Numbered from the stretch's first letter, positions 17,925 through 26,141 are shown. The stretch is DNA of 64,000 nucleotides from an uncultured Pseudomonadota bacterium (GCA_903868595.1 CAIPVV010000021.1:62001-126000), one strand, 5' to 3'. The notes: generated from the letters alone by a model not told the origin. Program-made: numbers and translations.

Positions 17925-19445
17925 ATGGCTTCACGCTCCGGCACACCCCCTGCCCGCACCGGCCTACGCTGGGTCCTGCGTGCGGCGGCTGCCCTGCTGC
18001 TGGGGTGGGCGGGGATGGCGTGGTGGCAGACCAGCAAGCCGTTGCCGGAAGGCGTGCACGTCAGCGGCGCACCCGTGGCCGCGGACACCCGCGAGCTGCA
18101 GTTCCTGGCCGATACCACGGCGAGCGACGCCTTCAGCCAGCCGATCCTCACGCAGCAGCTCACCGACACCACGCTCGCGCTGATCGCCAACGCCCACGAC
18201 CTGCTGGTGCTGGACTACTTCCTCTTCAACAGCCAGCGCGCGGCAGGCACCGAGGCTGCGGCGGACCAGCGCTTGAAGCCCGTGGCCCAGAGGATCCGCG
18301 ATGCCCTGCTGGCCCGCCGCAAGGCGGACCCCAAGCTTGCGATGCTCGTGCTGGTGGACCCGATCAACGTGGCCTATGGCGATGAGCTCGGCCCGGAGCT
18401 GGGCACGCTGAAGGCTGCGGGCATCGACGTGGTGCTCACGAACCTGGATCCGCTGCGCGACTCCAACCCGCTGTACTCCGCGGCCTGGCGGCTGCTCTTC
18501 AACTGGTGGCTGCCGTCCGCGGGCGCTGGCCCGTTTCCCAACCTCATCGACGGCGGCGGTGCCGGCGTGTCGCTCGGTGCGCTCCTGCGGCTCGCAAACT
18601 TCAAGGCGGACCACCGCAAGCTCGTGATCAGCGGCGATGGCCAAGGCTCTCTGCGCGGCCTGCTCTCCTCCGCCAACCCGCACGATGCCAGCAGCGCCCA
18701 CAGCAACGTGGGCCTGAGCCTTGCGGGCCCGGTACTGCTGCCGCTCCTGCAGAGCGAGATCGCGCTGGCGCGCAGTGCCGGCTGGCGCGGCTCGCTGCCG
18801 CTGCAGGCCGTCTCCGCCAAGCCGCCGCCGGCGGCCACGGCCCACACGGCGCTCGTGCGCGTGGCCACGGAGGCAGCGATCCGCGATGCGCTGCTGGCGC
18901 GCCTGGAGAGCACCCAGGCAGGCGACAGCATCGACATCGCGATGTTCTATCTCTCGGAGCGCCGCGTGGTGCGTGCGCTGCTGGCCGCCGCGCACCGGGG
19001 CGTGAACCTTCGGGTGATGCTGGATCCGAACAAGGATGCCTTCGGCTACGAGAAGTCGGGCCTGCCCAACCGCCAGGTCGCCGCGGAACTGGTCGCCGCC
19101 AGCGACGGGCGCATCCGCGTGCGCTGGTACCGCACGCATGGCGAGCAGTTCCACGCCAAGCTCGTACTGATTTCCCATGAGTCACAGGCGTGGCTGCTAC
19201 TGGGCTCCTCGAACCTCACGCGACGCAACCTCGATGACTACAACCTGGAGGCGGACGTGATCGTCGAGGGATCGCGCGAGGAGGAGCCGATGGCTCGCGC
19301 GCTGCACTGGTTTGACCGGTTGTGGATGAACCGTGCGGTCGGCGGCATCGAGTACACGGCTGACGTGGATGTCTACGCCGATCCTTCCCAGGGCCGCTAC
19401 TGGCTCTACCGGTTCCTGGAGGCCAGCGGGCTCTCCACGTTCTAG
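17925..19445 (+). CDS. Phospholipase D family protein
   Basis: Membrane-anchored member of the PLD/cardiolipin-synthase superfamily, 506 residues. An N-terminal hydrophobic helix (about 17-34) is followed by two PLD half-domains. The first HxK motif is DHRKLVISGD (His230, Lys232) and the second is QFHAKLVLI (His410, Lys412) with the downstream GSSNLTRRNLDDYN. Both His-Lys pairs are kept, so transphosphatidylation or hydrolysis of phospholipids is plausible. The first motif is spaced one residue longer to its Asp than the classical pattern and the second lacks that Asp, so cardiolipin synthase should not be assumed. The 3' end overlaps the convergent lipoprotein gene by four nt. Confidence 0.85.
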   Translation: MASRSGTPPARTGLRWVLRAAAALLLGWAGMAWWQTSKPLPEGVHVSGAPVAADTRELQFLADTTASDAFSQPILTQQLTDTTLALIANAHDLLVLDYFLFNSQRAAGTEAAADQRLKPVAQRIRDALLARRKADPKLAMLVLVDPINVAYGDELGPELGTLKAAGIDVVLTNLDPLRDSNPLYSAAWRLLFNWWLPSAGAGPFPNLIDGGGAGVSLGALLRLANFKADHRKLVISGDGQGSLRGLLSSANPHDASSAHSNVGLSLAGPVLLPLLQSEIALARSAGWRGSLPLQAVSAKPPPAATAHTALVRVATEAAIRDALLARLESTQAGDSIDIAMFYLSERRVVRALLAAAHRGVNLRVMLDPNKDAFGYEKSGLPNRQVAAELVAASDGRIRVRWYRTHGEQFHAKLVLISHESQAWLLLGSSNLTRRNLDDYNLEADVIVEGSREEEPMARALHWFDRLWMNRAVGGIEYTADVDVYADPSQGRYWLYRFLEASGLSTF

Positions 19446-20077
19446 TGCGCCTCGGCCGCCAGGGCCGTGGCCACCTGCAGCGCCGTGCGCTCCACCAGCT
19501 GTTGGCTGGCCGCCTGCAACGCCTGCTCGAAGGCTGCCACCACGCTCTCCTGCCGGTTGGCAGCCGCGGGCGCGCTGCTCACGATGTCGAAGCTCGCTAC
19601 CTGGCGGTGCTCGTGCTGGTTCACGAGCACGCATTCCAGCTGCAGCTGCACGGTCGGGATCCCGCCGGTGACCGTGTACTCGGCCTCAAAGCGCCGCAGC
19701 GTCACCGCGAGCAGGTAGTCGGCGCCCACGCCGCCGACATCCCCGCTCACCTGGGCAAAGCGCCCGCTGCCCCTCAGGCTCTGCAGGAACAGCGCCTCCG
19801 TCACCTGAGGCAGCGGCGCGCTCCAGCGCGCGCCCGCGTAGTAGTCCAAGCGATGGCCCGGTAACGCGAGCGCGATGCGCTCGGTATCCAGGCCCGGCTG
19901 TGCGCCGGGCCGGCGAAGCTGCAGCACCACCTTCAGGGGCTGCGCCATGGCCGCCGCCACCGGGGCGGGCCGCAGCACGTACAGCTGCTCGGTAGGCGCC
20001 GTGCTCTTCAGGCCCGTGCAGCCTGCCAGCAGCAACGCCACGGCAGCGGCCGTCGCCAAGGTCTTGACCAGCATCAT
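19442..20077 (-). CDS. PqiC-like ABC transport auxiliary lipoprotein
   Basis: Outer-membrane-directed lipoprotein of the PqiC/ABC-transport auxiliary family, 211 residues. The signal peptide ends in lipobox LLAGC (Cys20). The body starts with the family pattern EQLYVLRPAP and includes the LDYYAGARWSAPLPQVTEALF motif, which I split as LDYYAGARW and PLPQVTEALF. It is last in the dps-MlaE-MlaF-MlaD operon and overlaps the MCE gene by four nt (ATGA). Partners of this type sit on the outer membrane and receive lipid from the MCE tunnel, so a role at the outer-membrane end of the pathway is inferred. Confidence 0.86.
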   Translation of the reverse strand: MMLVKTLATAAAVALLLAGCTGLKSTAPTEQLYVLRPAPVAAAMAQPLKVVLQLRRPGAQPGLDTERIALALPGHRLDYYAGARWSAPLPQVTEALFLQSLRGSGRFAQVSGDVGGVGADYLLAVTLRRFEAEYTVTGGIPTVQLQLECVLVNQHEHRQVASFDIVSSAPAAANRQESVVAAFEQALQAASQQLVERTALQVATALAAEAH

Positions 20078-21009
20078 CGGGGAATCTCCACGCCGTGGTT
20101 CTTCGGCTGGTACAGGATGCGCGAGGGATCCTCCTTGATCCGGTGGGCCAGCGCGCGGGCCTCCTCGGCCGCCGCGCGGGCCTGCTCCAGGGTCTGCTGC
20201 AGCTGCGGCAACCCGTCGCGGGTAAAGGCCCGCAGGTCGTCGCGGTTCTCCGCCACGATCTGATCCAGGCGCGCCGTCGCCGCGGCGACGTTCTCGGCCG
20301 TCGCGCGCAGCCGATCCACGCTGCGGGCGACATCCGGTCCCAGCACATTGGCCGCGCCCTGCAGGTTCTGCACGAAGCCGCGCGTCTCGGTGGCCGTCGC
20401 CCGCAGTTCCGCCAGCAGTGCATTGGCACTCTGCAGGGTCTGCGGGAACTGCTCGGACGTGGCCTTCACGTTGGTCAGGGACTGGGACAGGGCCGAGATG
20501 TTCTGCGGGGAGAACACCTCGTCCAGGCGGATCATTAGCTCCCGCGTACGCGAGGCCAGGTCCGGCAGCGTGGCGAGGAACACGTCGAAGTCCGAGCGTA
20601 CCGAGTTGATCACCGGATAGCGTTCGCTGAGCACGGCCGGTATGACGTTGGCGCCCGGCTTGCTTTGCTGCAGGTCGACGAACAGCAGTCCGGTGACGCC
20701 CTGCAGGGAGAGCTGGGCCAGCGTGCGCGGGGAGATCGGCGCCGTGGCGTCGATGTCGGTGATGACCTGCACGCGGTCGGCAGCGCGGGGATCCACGCGG
20801 ATGCGCACCACACGGCCCACGTCTACGCCGAGGTACCGGACCTGGCTGCCGACGGCCAGGCCGCTGACGCTGCCCTGGAAGTAGATCTCGTAGCGGGTGT
20901 AGTCGCGGTGCTCGCGGCTGTCGGAGTACCAGTAGATGAACAGGCCAGCCATCGCGACCACCAGGATCACGAAGGCACCCACCACCGTGTAGTTGGCGTC
21001 ACGCTCCAT
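20074..21009 (-). CDS. MlaD-like MCE-domain protein
   Basis: Inner-membrane-anchored lipid-binding subunit of an Mla-type ABC transporter, 311 residues. One N-terminal helix (YTVVGAFVILVVAMAGLFIY) precedes a single MCE domain with VSGLAVGSQVRYLGVDVGRV, then a long alpha-helical region (about 150-300) rich in Ala, Thr and Gln like the tunnel-forming helices of longer MCE proteins. ATG before ERDANYTVVG is preferred over a GTG three codons upstream. It overlaps the ATPase gene by 11 nt. The long helical tail is more like PqiB/LetB- or Mycobacterium-type MCE proteins than short MlaD. Confidence 0.9.
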   Translation of the reverse strand: MERDANYTVVGAFVILVVAMAGLFIYWYSDSREHRDYTRYEIYFQGSVSGLAVGSQVRYLGVDVGRVVRIRVDPRAADRVQVITDIDATAPISPRTLAQLSLQGVTGLLFVDLQQSKPGANVIPAVLSERYPVINSVRSDFDVFLATLPDLASRTRELMIRLDEVFSPQNISALSQSLTNVKATSEQFPQTLQSANALLAELRATATETRGFVQNLQGAANVLGPDVARSVDRLRATAENVAAATARLDQIVAENRDDLRAFTRDGLPQLQQTLEQARAAAEEARALAHRIKEDPSRILYQPKNHGVEIPR

Positions 21010-21775
21010 GGGCGGCACCTGCCGGCGGAAGCAAGCGGCGGGCCCGCTCGCCGTGGAAGTAGGAGCGGATCCACGGATGCGGGTAGTCGATGATTCGGTC
21101 GATATCGTCCACGACCATGCGCCGGTCGACGATGACGCCGACGCGGTTGCAGGTTCGGAAGATGCTGTCCAGATCGTGCGTGATCATGACCACCGTGAGC
21201 GCGAGCTCTTTCTGCAGATAGGCTATCAGTTCGTCGAAGGCCGCAGCACTGATCGGATCCAGGCCGGAGGTCGGCTCGTCCAGAAACAGCAACTTGGGGT
21301 CCAGCGCCAGCGCCCGCGCCAGGGCAGCGCGCTTGATCATCCCCCCGGAGAGTTGGGAGGGGTACTTGTGCGCCGCCTCCGATGGCAGGCCCACCAGCCG
21401 CAGCTTGAGCTGGGCCAGGCCCTCCAGGGCGTCGGGCGGCAACCGCAGGTGCTCCAGCATCGGCAGCTGGATGTTCTCGCGTACCGTCAGGGCGGAAAAC
21501 AGCGCCCCGTGCTGGAACGTGACGCCATAGCGCGCCTTGGCGGCACGCAGGGCCTGGGCGTCCAGCTGCGTGATGTCCTGGCCCTCCAGGCGGACCGTGC
21601 CGGCATCCGGACGGCGCAGGCCCAGGATCGTCCGCAGCAGCACCGACTTGCCGCTCCCCGAGCCGCCGACAATGCCGAACACCTCGCCTGAGCGTACCTG
21701 CATGTCCACGCCGTCGTGCACGATCTGCTCGCCGAAGCGGTTGACGATCCCCTCGACGTCCACGATCACGTCCAT
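20999..21775 (-). CDS. MlaF-like ABC transporter ATP-binding protein
   Basis: Cytoplasmic ATPase of the MCE/Mla lipid transporter, 258 residues. Walker A GGSGSGKSVLLR, signature LSGGMIKRAALARALA and Walker B LLFLDEPTSGLDP with the following H-loop MITHDLDS are all present. LSGGM-KR is characteristic of the MlaF branch. The ATG coincides with the permease stop (TGATG), so the frame upstream is a shadow of the permease gene. It drives lipid movement between the permease and the MCE protein encoded on either side. Confidence 0.94.
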   Translation of the reverse strand: MDVIVDVEGIVNRFGEQIVHDGVDMQVRSGEVFGIVGGSGSGKSVLLRTILGLRRPDAGTVRLEGQDITQLDAQALRAAKARYGVTFQHGALFSALTVRENIQLPMLEHLRLPPDALEGLAQLKLRLVGLPSEAAHKYPSQLSGGMIKRAALARALALDPKLLFLDEPTSGLDPISAAAFDELIAYLQKELALTVVMITHDLDSIFRTCNRVGVIVDRRMVVDDIDRIIDYPHPWIRSYFHGERARRLLPPAGAAHGA

Positions 21776-22896
21776 CAGACGTCTATCTCCATGAACAGCA
21801 CGGCGAAGAGGGCGTCGGCCAGGAGCACCAGGAAGATTGCCTGCACGACGGCCACCGTGGTGAGCCGACCCAGCTCGCGGGAGGAGCCGCGCACCTGCAG
21901 GCCGCGGTAGGTACCGGCCAGGGCGATCAGCACGGCAAAGAACGGCGCCTTCCAGATACCCACCCAGAAGGTGGTTGGTGCAATCGCTGACTCGGCACGG
22001 TTGATGTACTGCTGGATCGGCATGTGCAGCAGCGAGTGGCACAGCAGCGCGCCCCCGGCAAGGCCGATGAGGTCCGCAACGACCGTGAGCAGCGGCATCG
22101 CGATCACGAGCCCCAGCACGCGCGGCACGATCAGCGTCTCAATGGCGTCGACACCGGTCGCATCCAGCGCATCGACCTCCTCGTTCAGGCGCATCGCGCC
22201 GATCTCGGCGGCAAAGGCGCTGCCCGAGCGACCGGCGATGATGATGGCGGTGAGCAGCACGCCCAGCTCGCGCAGCACGCCCACGGTGATCAGGTCGACG
22301 ACAAAGATGTCCGCGCCGAAGTTGCGAAGCTGCGTCGCGCTCAGGTAGGCGATGATCACCGTGATGAGGAAGGCGATCAGCGAGACGATGGGCAGCGCGG
22401 TAATGCCCGTGTCGTAGACATGCCGGACGATGGAGATCGGCCGCAGGCGGCGCAGGCTGCCGAAGGCGCGCAGCGTCGAGACGGCGACGTGGCCCACGAA
22501 GGAGAGGCCGCTGGCCAGGTGGTGCACGCGCTCCACGGCGTTCACGCCGATGATATGCACCGGATTGGCCCAGGGCTCGGCGACGCTATCGCCGGGGTGC
22601 ACGGACGAATCCTCGGCCAACGCCTGGCGCACCACGCGCAGCGTGCCGGGCGCGCCGCCCTTGAAATCCACCGCGATGCCCTGCGCCTCGACGCCGCGCA
22701 GGTAATCCTCCAGCGCCCAGGCGCCGGCTAGGTCGAGCGGCTCGGTGAGGCCCGCATCGATGCTCAATGCCGCCAGTCCCTGCAGGTCGACGGTCGCAAG
22801 CTGCTCCTGAATGTCCGCGATGTTCACGGCCACCCATCGACCCTTGAGGGCGAGCTGCGCTTGCCTGCCCTCGCGGTGACTGTCGACGAATTCCAT
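21775..22896 (-). CDS. MlaE-like permease with N-terminal STAS-like domain
   Basis: Inner-membrane permease of the MCE/Mla lipid transport system, 373 residues. The first 115 residues form a soluble STAS-like domain (LSIDAGLTEPLDLAGAWAL); the remainder is the MlaE fold with several hydrophobic helices and the family loop EIGAMRLNEEVDALDATGVD. Fused STAS-permease proteins are known in this family and replace the separate MlaB subunit. The ATG overlaps the dps stop (TGATG). Together with the three genes downstream it makes a full transporter, apart from a periplasmic MlaC-like carrier, which is not seen here. Confidence 0.93.
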   Translation of the reverse strand: MEFVDSHREGRQAQLALKGRWVAVNIADIQEQLATVDLQGLAALSIDAGLTEPLDLAGAWALEDYLRGVEAQGIAVDFKGGAPGTLRVVRQALAEDSSVHPGDSVAEPWANPVHIIGVNAVERVHHLASGLSFVGHVAVSTLRAFGSLRRLRPISIVRHVYDTGITALPIVSLIAFLITVIIAYLSATQLRNFGADIFVVDLITVGVLRELGVLLTAIIIAGRSGSAFAAEIGAMRLNEEVDALDATGVDAIETLIVPRVLGLVIAMPLLTVVADLIGLAGGALLCHSLLHMPIQQYINRAESAIAPTTFWVGIWKAPFFAVLIALAGTYRGLQVRGSSRELGRLTTVAVVQAIFLVLLADALFAVLFMEIDV

Positions 22897-23384
22897 CAGC
22901 GATCGGCTTGCAAGTGCGCCTCTACCAGCCAGAGGTTCTTGTCGTTGTCGCCGGCCATGCCGGTGAAGAGGTCTGCAGTCACCTCATCGCCCAGCTTGTC
23001 CGACGTGCCGATCGCCTTGCGCAGGCCGGCGCCGTAGGCGGCCAGCACCTTGGCCAGCGCCGCCAAGTGGTCCTGGCCGCGGGTGATGGAGAGCGGGTAG
23101 CTGCCCAGGGAGCTCGCGCGGGCGACGGCCGCGACCGTGCCGGTGGCTACCCCGCCCAGCGCAGTGATGCGCTCTGCCAGCGTATCGACCTGCTGCTCCA
23201 CGCCATCGTGGATCTTGTCGAAGAGCTCGTGCAGGGCGATGAAGCTGGGGCCCTTGACGTTCCAGTGCGCCTGCTTCACCTGGGAGGAGAGGTCCACCGC
23301 GTCGGCGAGCCGGATATTGAGCAGCTCGCACAGCTTGACGCGCTGCTTGGCGGGTATGTCGTTGCGAGTCGGGTGCAGAGCCAT
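22896..23384 (-). CDS. dps: Dps-family ferroxidase / DNA-protection protein
   Basis: Mini-ferritin of 162 residues that oxidises iron with peroxide and protects DNA. Its inter-subunit ferroxidase ligands keep the canonical spacing: His40, His52, Asp56, Asp67 and Glu71 (in QAHWNVKG, LHELFD and DTLAER). GGAGGG seven bases before the ATG is one of the strongest ribosome-binding sites in the window, consistent with high expression. The gene is directly upstream of, and overlaps, the MlaE-like permease gene, which is an unusual partner. No OxyR or Fur site could be picked out by eye. Confidence 0.95.
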   Translation of the reverse strand: MALHPTRNDIPAKQRVKLCELLNIRLADAVDLSSQVKQAHWNVKGPSFIALHELFDKIHDGVEQQVDTLAERITALGGVATGTVAAVARASSLGSYPLSITRGQDHLAALAKVLAAYGAGLRKAIGTSDKLGDEVTADLFTGMAGDNDKNLWLVEAHLQADR

Positions 23385-23454
23385 GATCTATCCCTCCGGT
23401 GTGAGGCAGGGATTGTGCAGCGGCCCGCGAGCCGCCGCCAATGACTGCTGCGGA

Positions 23455-23485
23455 TGGCGGCGATACACGCTGTCTATCGCCGCCA
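23455..23485 (-). terminator. Hairpin after the ABC permease gene
   Basis: An 11-bp perfect inverted repeat (TGGCGGCGATA / TATCGCCGCCA) with a nine-base loop starts five bases past the permease stop and lies before dps. There is no T-run, so it may act as an mRNA end stabiliser or weak terminator. Confidence 0.5.
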
Positions 23486-23489
23486 CCAC

Positions 23490-24290
23490 TCAGGTGTCGT
23501 CCCGGTAGCGGCGCAGCCGCACGACGCCCCACAGCATCGCGGCGGTGAGCACCAGGCCCAGCCACAGTCCCGGCCGCATCAGCCCCTCGATTGGATGGGC
23601 CACCGGGGCCAGGCGCTGGAACAGGAACACCGAGATGTGGCTGGTTCCGAAGATGAGCCGCTCGCCCATGCCCAGCACCAGCGGGGGCAGGATCACGGTG
23701 AGCATCGGTGCCCGGCGCGCGTAGACCGAGCCCAGCATCAGGTAGGCCGCGTACGGCGCATACCACAGCAGCGTCACCAGGATCGAGCCCAGCAGGCTTC
23801 CCTGCGCCCGAAGCCAGCCGCCGACGGTCCAGCCCTCCACCATGAAGGACCAGCTGCCGCGCAGGCTCAGCAGCATCAGCGCGCCCACCAGGTGGGTGAG
23901 GACTTCCACCGCGTAGACGCCCAGCGGCACGATGACCAGGGCCACGAGGAACTTGGTGAGTACCGTGCGCTCGTCGGAGACCGGCAGCGACTTCCAGAAG
24001 AGGATGCTGCGGTCACGCCGCTCGGCGTACAGGCAGTCCAGTAGGTAGGAGCCGATGACGGTGCTGCCCACCAGCATCAGCAGCGCGGCGGTGCCCATGA
24101 CGCTCCCGGTCAGCGTGCCGCCGACGACGTTCAGCTGGTCGCTGGCCCCGTCGCCGATCTGCACACGGGCCAGACCCAGCAGCCCCATCAGGATCGCCAG
24201 CAGCAGCAGGCCTGCGGCCCACAGTGGCGCCTGCCACAGGCTGCGGTATTCCCAGAACTCGCGGCGGATCAGGATCGGCAAGGTATTCAT
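23490..24290 (-). CDS. ABC transporter permease (YtrC/ABC-2 type)
   Basis: Integral membrane protein of 266 residues with about six hydrophobic segments, for example APLWAAGLLLLAILMGLLGL near residue 21 and LMLVGSTVIGSYLL near 75. It follows the ATPase gene with a four-nt overlap and is the third gene of the GntR-ATPase-permease set. ABC-2 exporters of this layout move peptides, drugs or lipids and often respond to cell-envelope antibiotics, but the substrate is not shown by the sequence. Confidence 0.82.
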   Translation of the reverse strand: MNTLPILIRREFWEYRSLWQAPLWAAGLLLLAILMGLLGLARVQIGDGASDQLNVVGGTLTGSVMGTAALLMLVGSTVIGSYLLDCLYAERRDRSILFWKSLPVSDERTVLTKFLVALVIVPLGVYAVEVLTHLVGALMLLSLRGSWSFMVEGWTVGGWLRAQGSLLGSILVTLLWYAPYAAYLMLGSVYARRAPMLTVILPPLVLGMGERLIFGTSHISVFLFQRLAPVAHPIEGLMRPGLWLGLVLTAAMLWGVVRLRRYRDDT

Positions 24291-25144
24291 GGGGCGGTTC
24301 CCTGCAGGCGGGCCACAAAGAGATCGGCGATTCCCGGCGTGCCGACCTCGCCCAGGGCGGCAAGCGTCTCCAGCGGCTGGTTCTCGAAGAACAGGACCGT
24401 GCGGCCAAAGACGCTACGCTCGTGGAACGGCTTGAGCGCGCGGGCGGCCTCCAGCGCATCGGGGCGCACGTGCAGCTGCTGGTAGCGCGACCCCAGCGTC
24501 TCCACCTCCGCCTCCAGCACGATGCGGCCCTGCTCGATGAACAGCACGTCGGTCAGGATGTGCTCGATCTCCTCCACTTGGTGGGTGGTCACGAGGATCG
24601 TGCGCTCCCCGTCCATGTAGTCGTTGAGCAGGGTGTCGTAGAACTGGCGGCGCGAGAGCAGGTCCAGGCCCAGCGTGGGCTCATCCAGCACCAGCAGGCG
24701 TGCGCGGATGGCCAGTACCAGCGCCAGGTGCAGCTGGGTGACCATGCCCTTGGAGAGCTCGCGAACGCGGCTGTCCATTCGCAGCTCCGTGGTCCGCAAG
24801 AATTCCGCGGCACGCGCGCGCTGGAAGCCCGCGTGAACGCCTTCCACATAGTCCAGCGCCTGACGCACGCGCAGCCACTTGGGCAGCACCGCGGTGTCGG
24901 CGATGAAGGCGACGTCGCGCATCAGCGCGTCGCGCTGGGTGGAGGGGTCCAGACCCAGCACCCGCAGCTGCCCCGCGTAGGGTGTGAGTCCCAGGATCGC
25001 CTTGAGGGCCGTGGTCTTGCCGGCGCCGTTGCGGCCGATGAGCCCCACGATGCGCCCCGGAGCCACCGTGAAGCTCACCGAGTCCAGGGCCTGCTTGCCG
25101 CGGTACTTCTTGGAAAGCCCGATGGCAGAAATAATCGCTGTCAT
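24287..25144 (-). CDS. ABC transporter ATP-binding protein
   Basis: Cytoplasmic ATPase of 285 residues. Walker A is GRNGAGKTTALK, the signature region is ELSKGMVTQLHLALVLA (degenerate: SKGM instead of SGGQ), and Walker B is LLVLDEPTLGLD followed by VTTHQVEEIE. The divergent signature is typical of the YtrB/BcrA export group. Its start overlaps the regulator stop (ATGA) and its stop overlaps the permease start, so stoichiometric translation is likely. Confidence 0.93.
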   Translation of the reverse strand: MTAIISAIGLSKKYRGKQALDSVSFTVAPGRIVGLIGRNGAGKTTALKAILGLTPYAGQLRVLGLDPSTQRDALMRDVAFIADTAVLPKWLRVRQALDYVEGVHAGFQRARAAEFLRTTELRMDSRVRELSKGMVTQLHLALVLAIRARLLVLDEPTLGLDLLSRRQFYDTLLNDYMDGERTILVTTHQVEEIEHILTDVLFIEQGRIVLEAEVETLGSRYQQLHVRPDALEAARALKPFHERSVFGRTVLFFENQPLETLAALGEVGTPGIADLFVARLQGTAP

Positions 25145-25548
25145 GAATTCGGCTCCGACGGGGCGGATGTGCCCGGGGCGGCGGGTGCCGCGCCGGGCGT
25201 GAGCAACTGATCAGCCGAGAGCCCGAGGCGCTGGATGGTGGCGTAGATCTTCGGCCAGTCGGTATCGAGGAAGCGCTTGCGCTCGTCCTTGAGCAGCGCG
25301 GTACTCGCGCCAGGGCTCACGAACATGCCGCGGCCGCGGCGCTTTTCAACCAAGGCCTCATCCACCAGCTGCTGGTAGCCCTTGAGCACGGTCAACGGGT
25401 TCAGGCGGTATTCGGCCGCGACCTGGCGCACGGAGGGCAGCGGGTCGCCCTCCTTCAGGACGCCTTCCAGGATCATCGCCACCACGCGATCGCGCAGCTG
25501 GCGGTAGATCGGCTGGCTGTCGGCCCATTGTGCGTCGGTCGTGGTCAC
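25141..25548 (-). CDS. GntR-family transcriptional regulator, YtrA type
   Basis: DNA-binding regulator of 135 residues: an N-terminal winged helix-turn-helix (YRQLRDRVVAMILEGVLKEG, then LPSVRQVAAEYRLNPLTVLK) and only a short C-terminal helical tail, the pattern of the YtrA subgroup. Such proteins repress their own operon and the linked ABC genes. GTG start with GAGG eight bases upstream. The AT-rich inverted repeat near 26106-26127, inside the operon's probable promoter, is the likely operator. Confidence 0.9.
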   Translation of the reverse strand: MTTTDAQWADSQPIYRQLRDRVVAMILEGVLKEGDPLPSVRQVAAEYRLNPLTVLKGYQQLVDEALVEKRRGRGMFVSPGASTALLKDERKRFLDTDWPKIYATIQRLGLSADQLLTPGAAPAAPGTSAPSEPNS

Positions 25549-25566
25549 GTCGTTGCCTCGATAGTC

Positions 25567-25938
25567 CTAGCGCAGGCAGCGCGCCAGGCCCTGGGTCGCC
25601 AAGCACAGGGGCAACGGCTGGCCAAGAGTGCTGAGCGAACCTACACCCACCGAGGCCGCACAGAACGCCGTGTTGGCGTCGCAGCGCGCCTTGCCCCAGT
25701 CCGGCAGCAGGTCGCTCGCGGCAAGCCTTGCGACCTGCAGCGGCAGGATGGAGGTACCGCCGCCGGCCACCGCGAGCACCGACTGCGGCGCACCGACGGC
25801 GACCTCCCGCTGGCCGGCGCCCGGGCGCGGGATCGCGTCGATATCCGGCTGCCGCAGGCCCCTCGCCACCGAACCGGCGACCCGGGCGGCCAGCGGCAGC
25901 CCAGGGAAGCTGCCACCCCTTGCTGTTACGATTTTCAT
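25567..25938 (-). CDS. Hypothetical protein upstream of the YtrA-type regulator
   Basis: I do not recognise this 123-residue product. Third codon positions are strongly G/C in this frame, which supports coding. It has four cysteines in the second half (CDANTAFC and a C-terminal pair CLATQGLARC), no membrane helix and no signal peptide. It precedes the GntR gene by 18 nt on the same strand and lies between that gene and the putative promoter, so it is probably the first gene of the regulator-exporter operon. The leader contains GAAACAGTAGCAG, shared with def. A role as a sensor or accessory factor is only positional inference. Confidence 0.5.
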   Translation of the reverse strand: MKIVTARGGSFPGLPLAARVAGSVARGLRQPDIDAIPRPGAGQREVAVGAPQSVLAVAGGGTSILPLQVARLAASDLLPDWGKARCDANTAFCAASVGVGSLSTLGQPLPLCLATQGLARCLR

Positions 25939-26097
25939 CTCAGTCTCTCAGAAATCGCTGCTACTGTTTCTCTAAAGGATCAGTTGGCGAGGGCGACGGT
26001 CTGATGCATCACTCCCCAGATCTGGTATTCCAGGCGTTGACGCCTGCGCACGACCCCCGAATCGGTGCGCCGGCCATCCGCCGGGGATCCCGTCGAA

Positions 26098-26141
26098 TTG
26101 ACATGGTGTTATATATAACTACAACACTAGTTGCATGTCAA
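26098..26141. promoter_or_regulatory. AT-rich dyad promoter/operator island
   Basis: Within very GC-rich sequence, an eight-bp inverted repeat TTGACATG / CATGTCAA encloses 28 AT-rich bases. Each arm supplies a perfect -35 hexamer, one per strand. On the minus strand TTGACA (26141-26136) and TATATA (26117-26112) are 18 bp apart, facing the hypothetical-GntR-ABC operon. On the plus strand TTGACA (26098-26103) and TACAAC (26120-26125) are 16 bp apart. GTGTT (26106-26110) and AACAC (26123-26127) form an inner repeat over the minus-strand -10, a plausible GntR/YtrA operator. The rest of the 25939-26404 gap has no supported gene. Confidence 0.65.
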
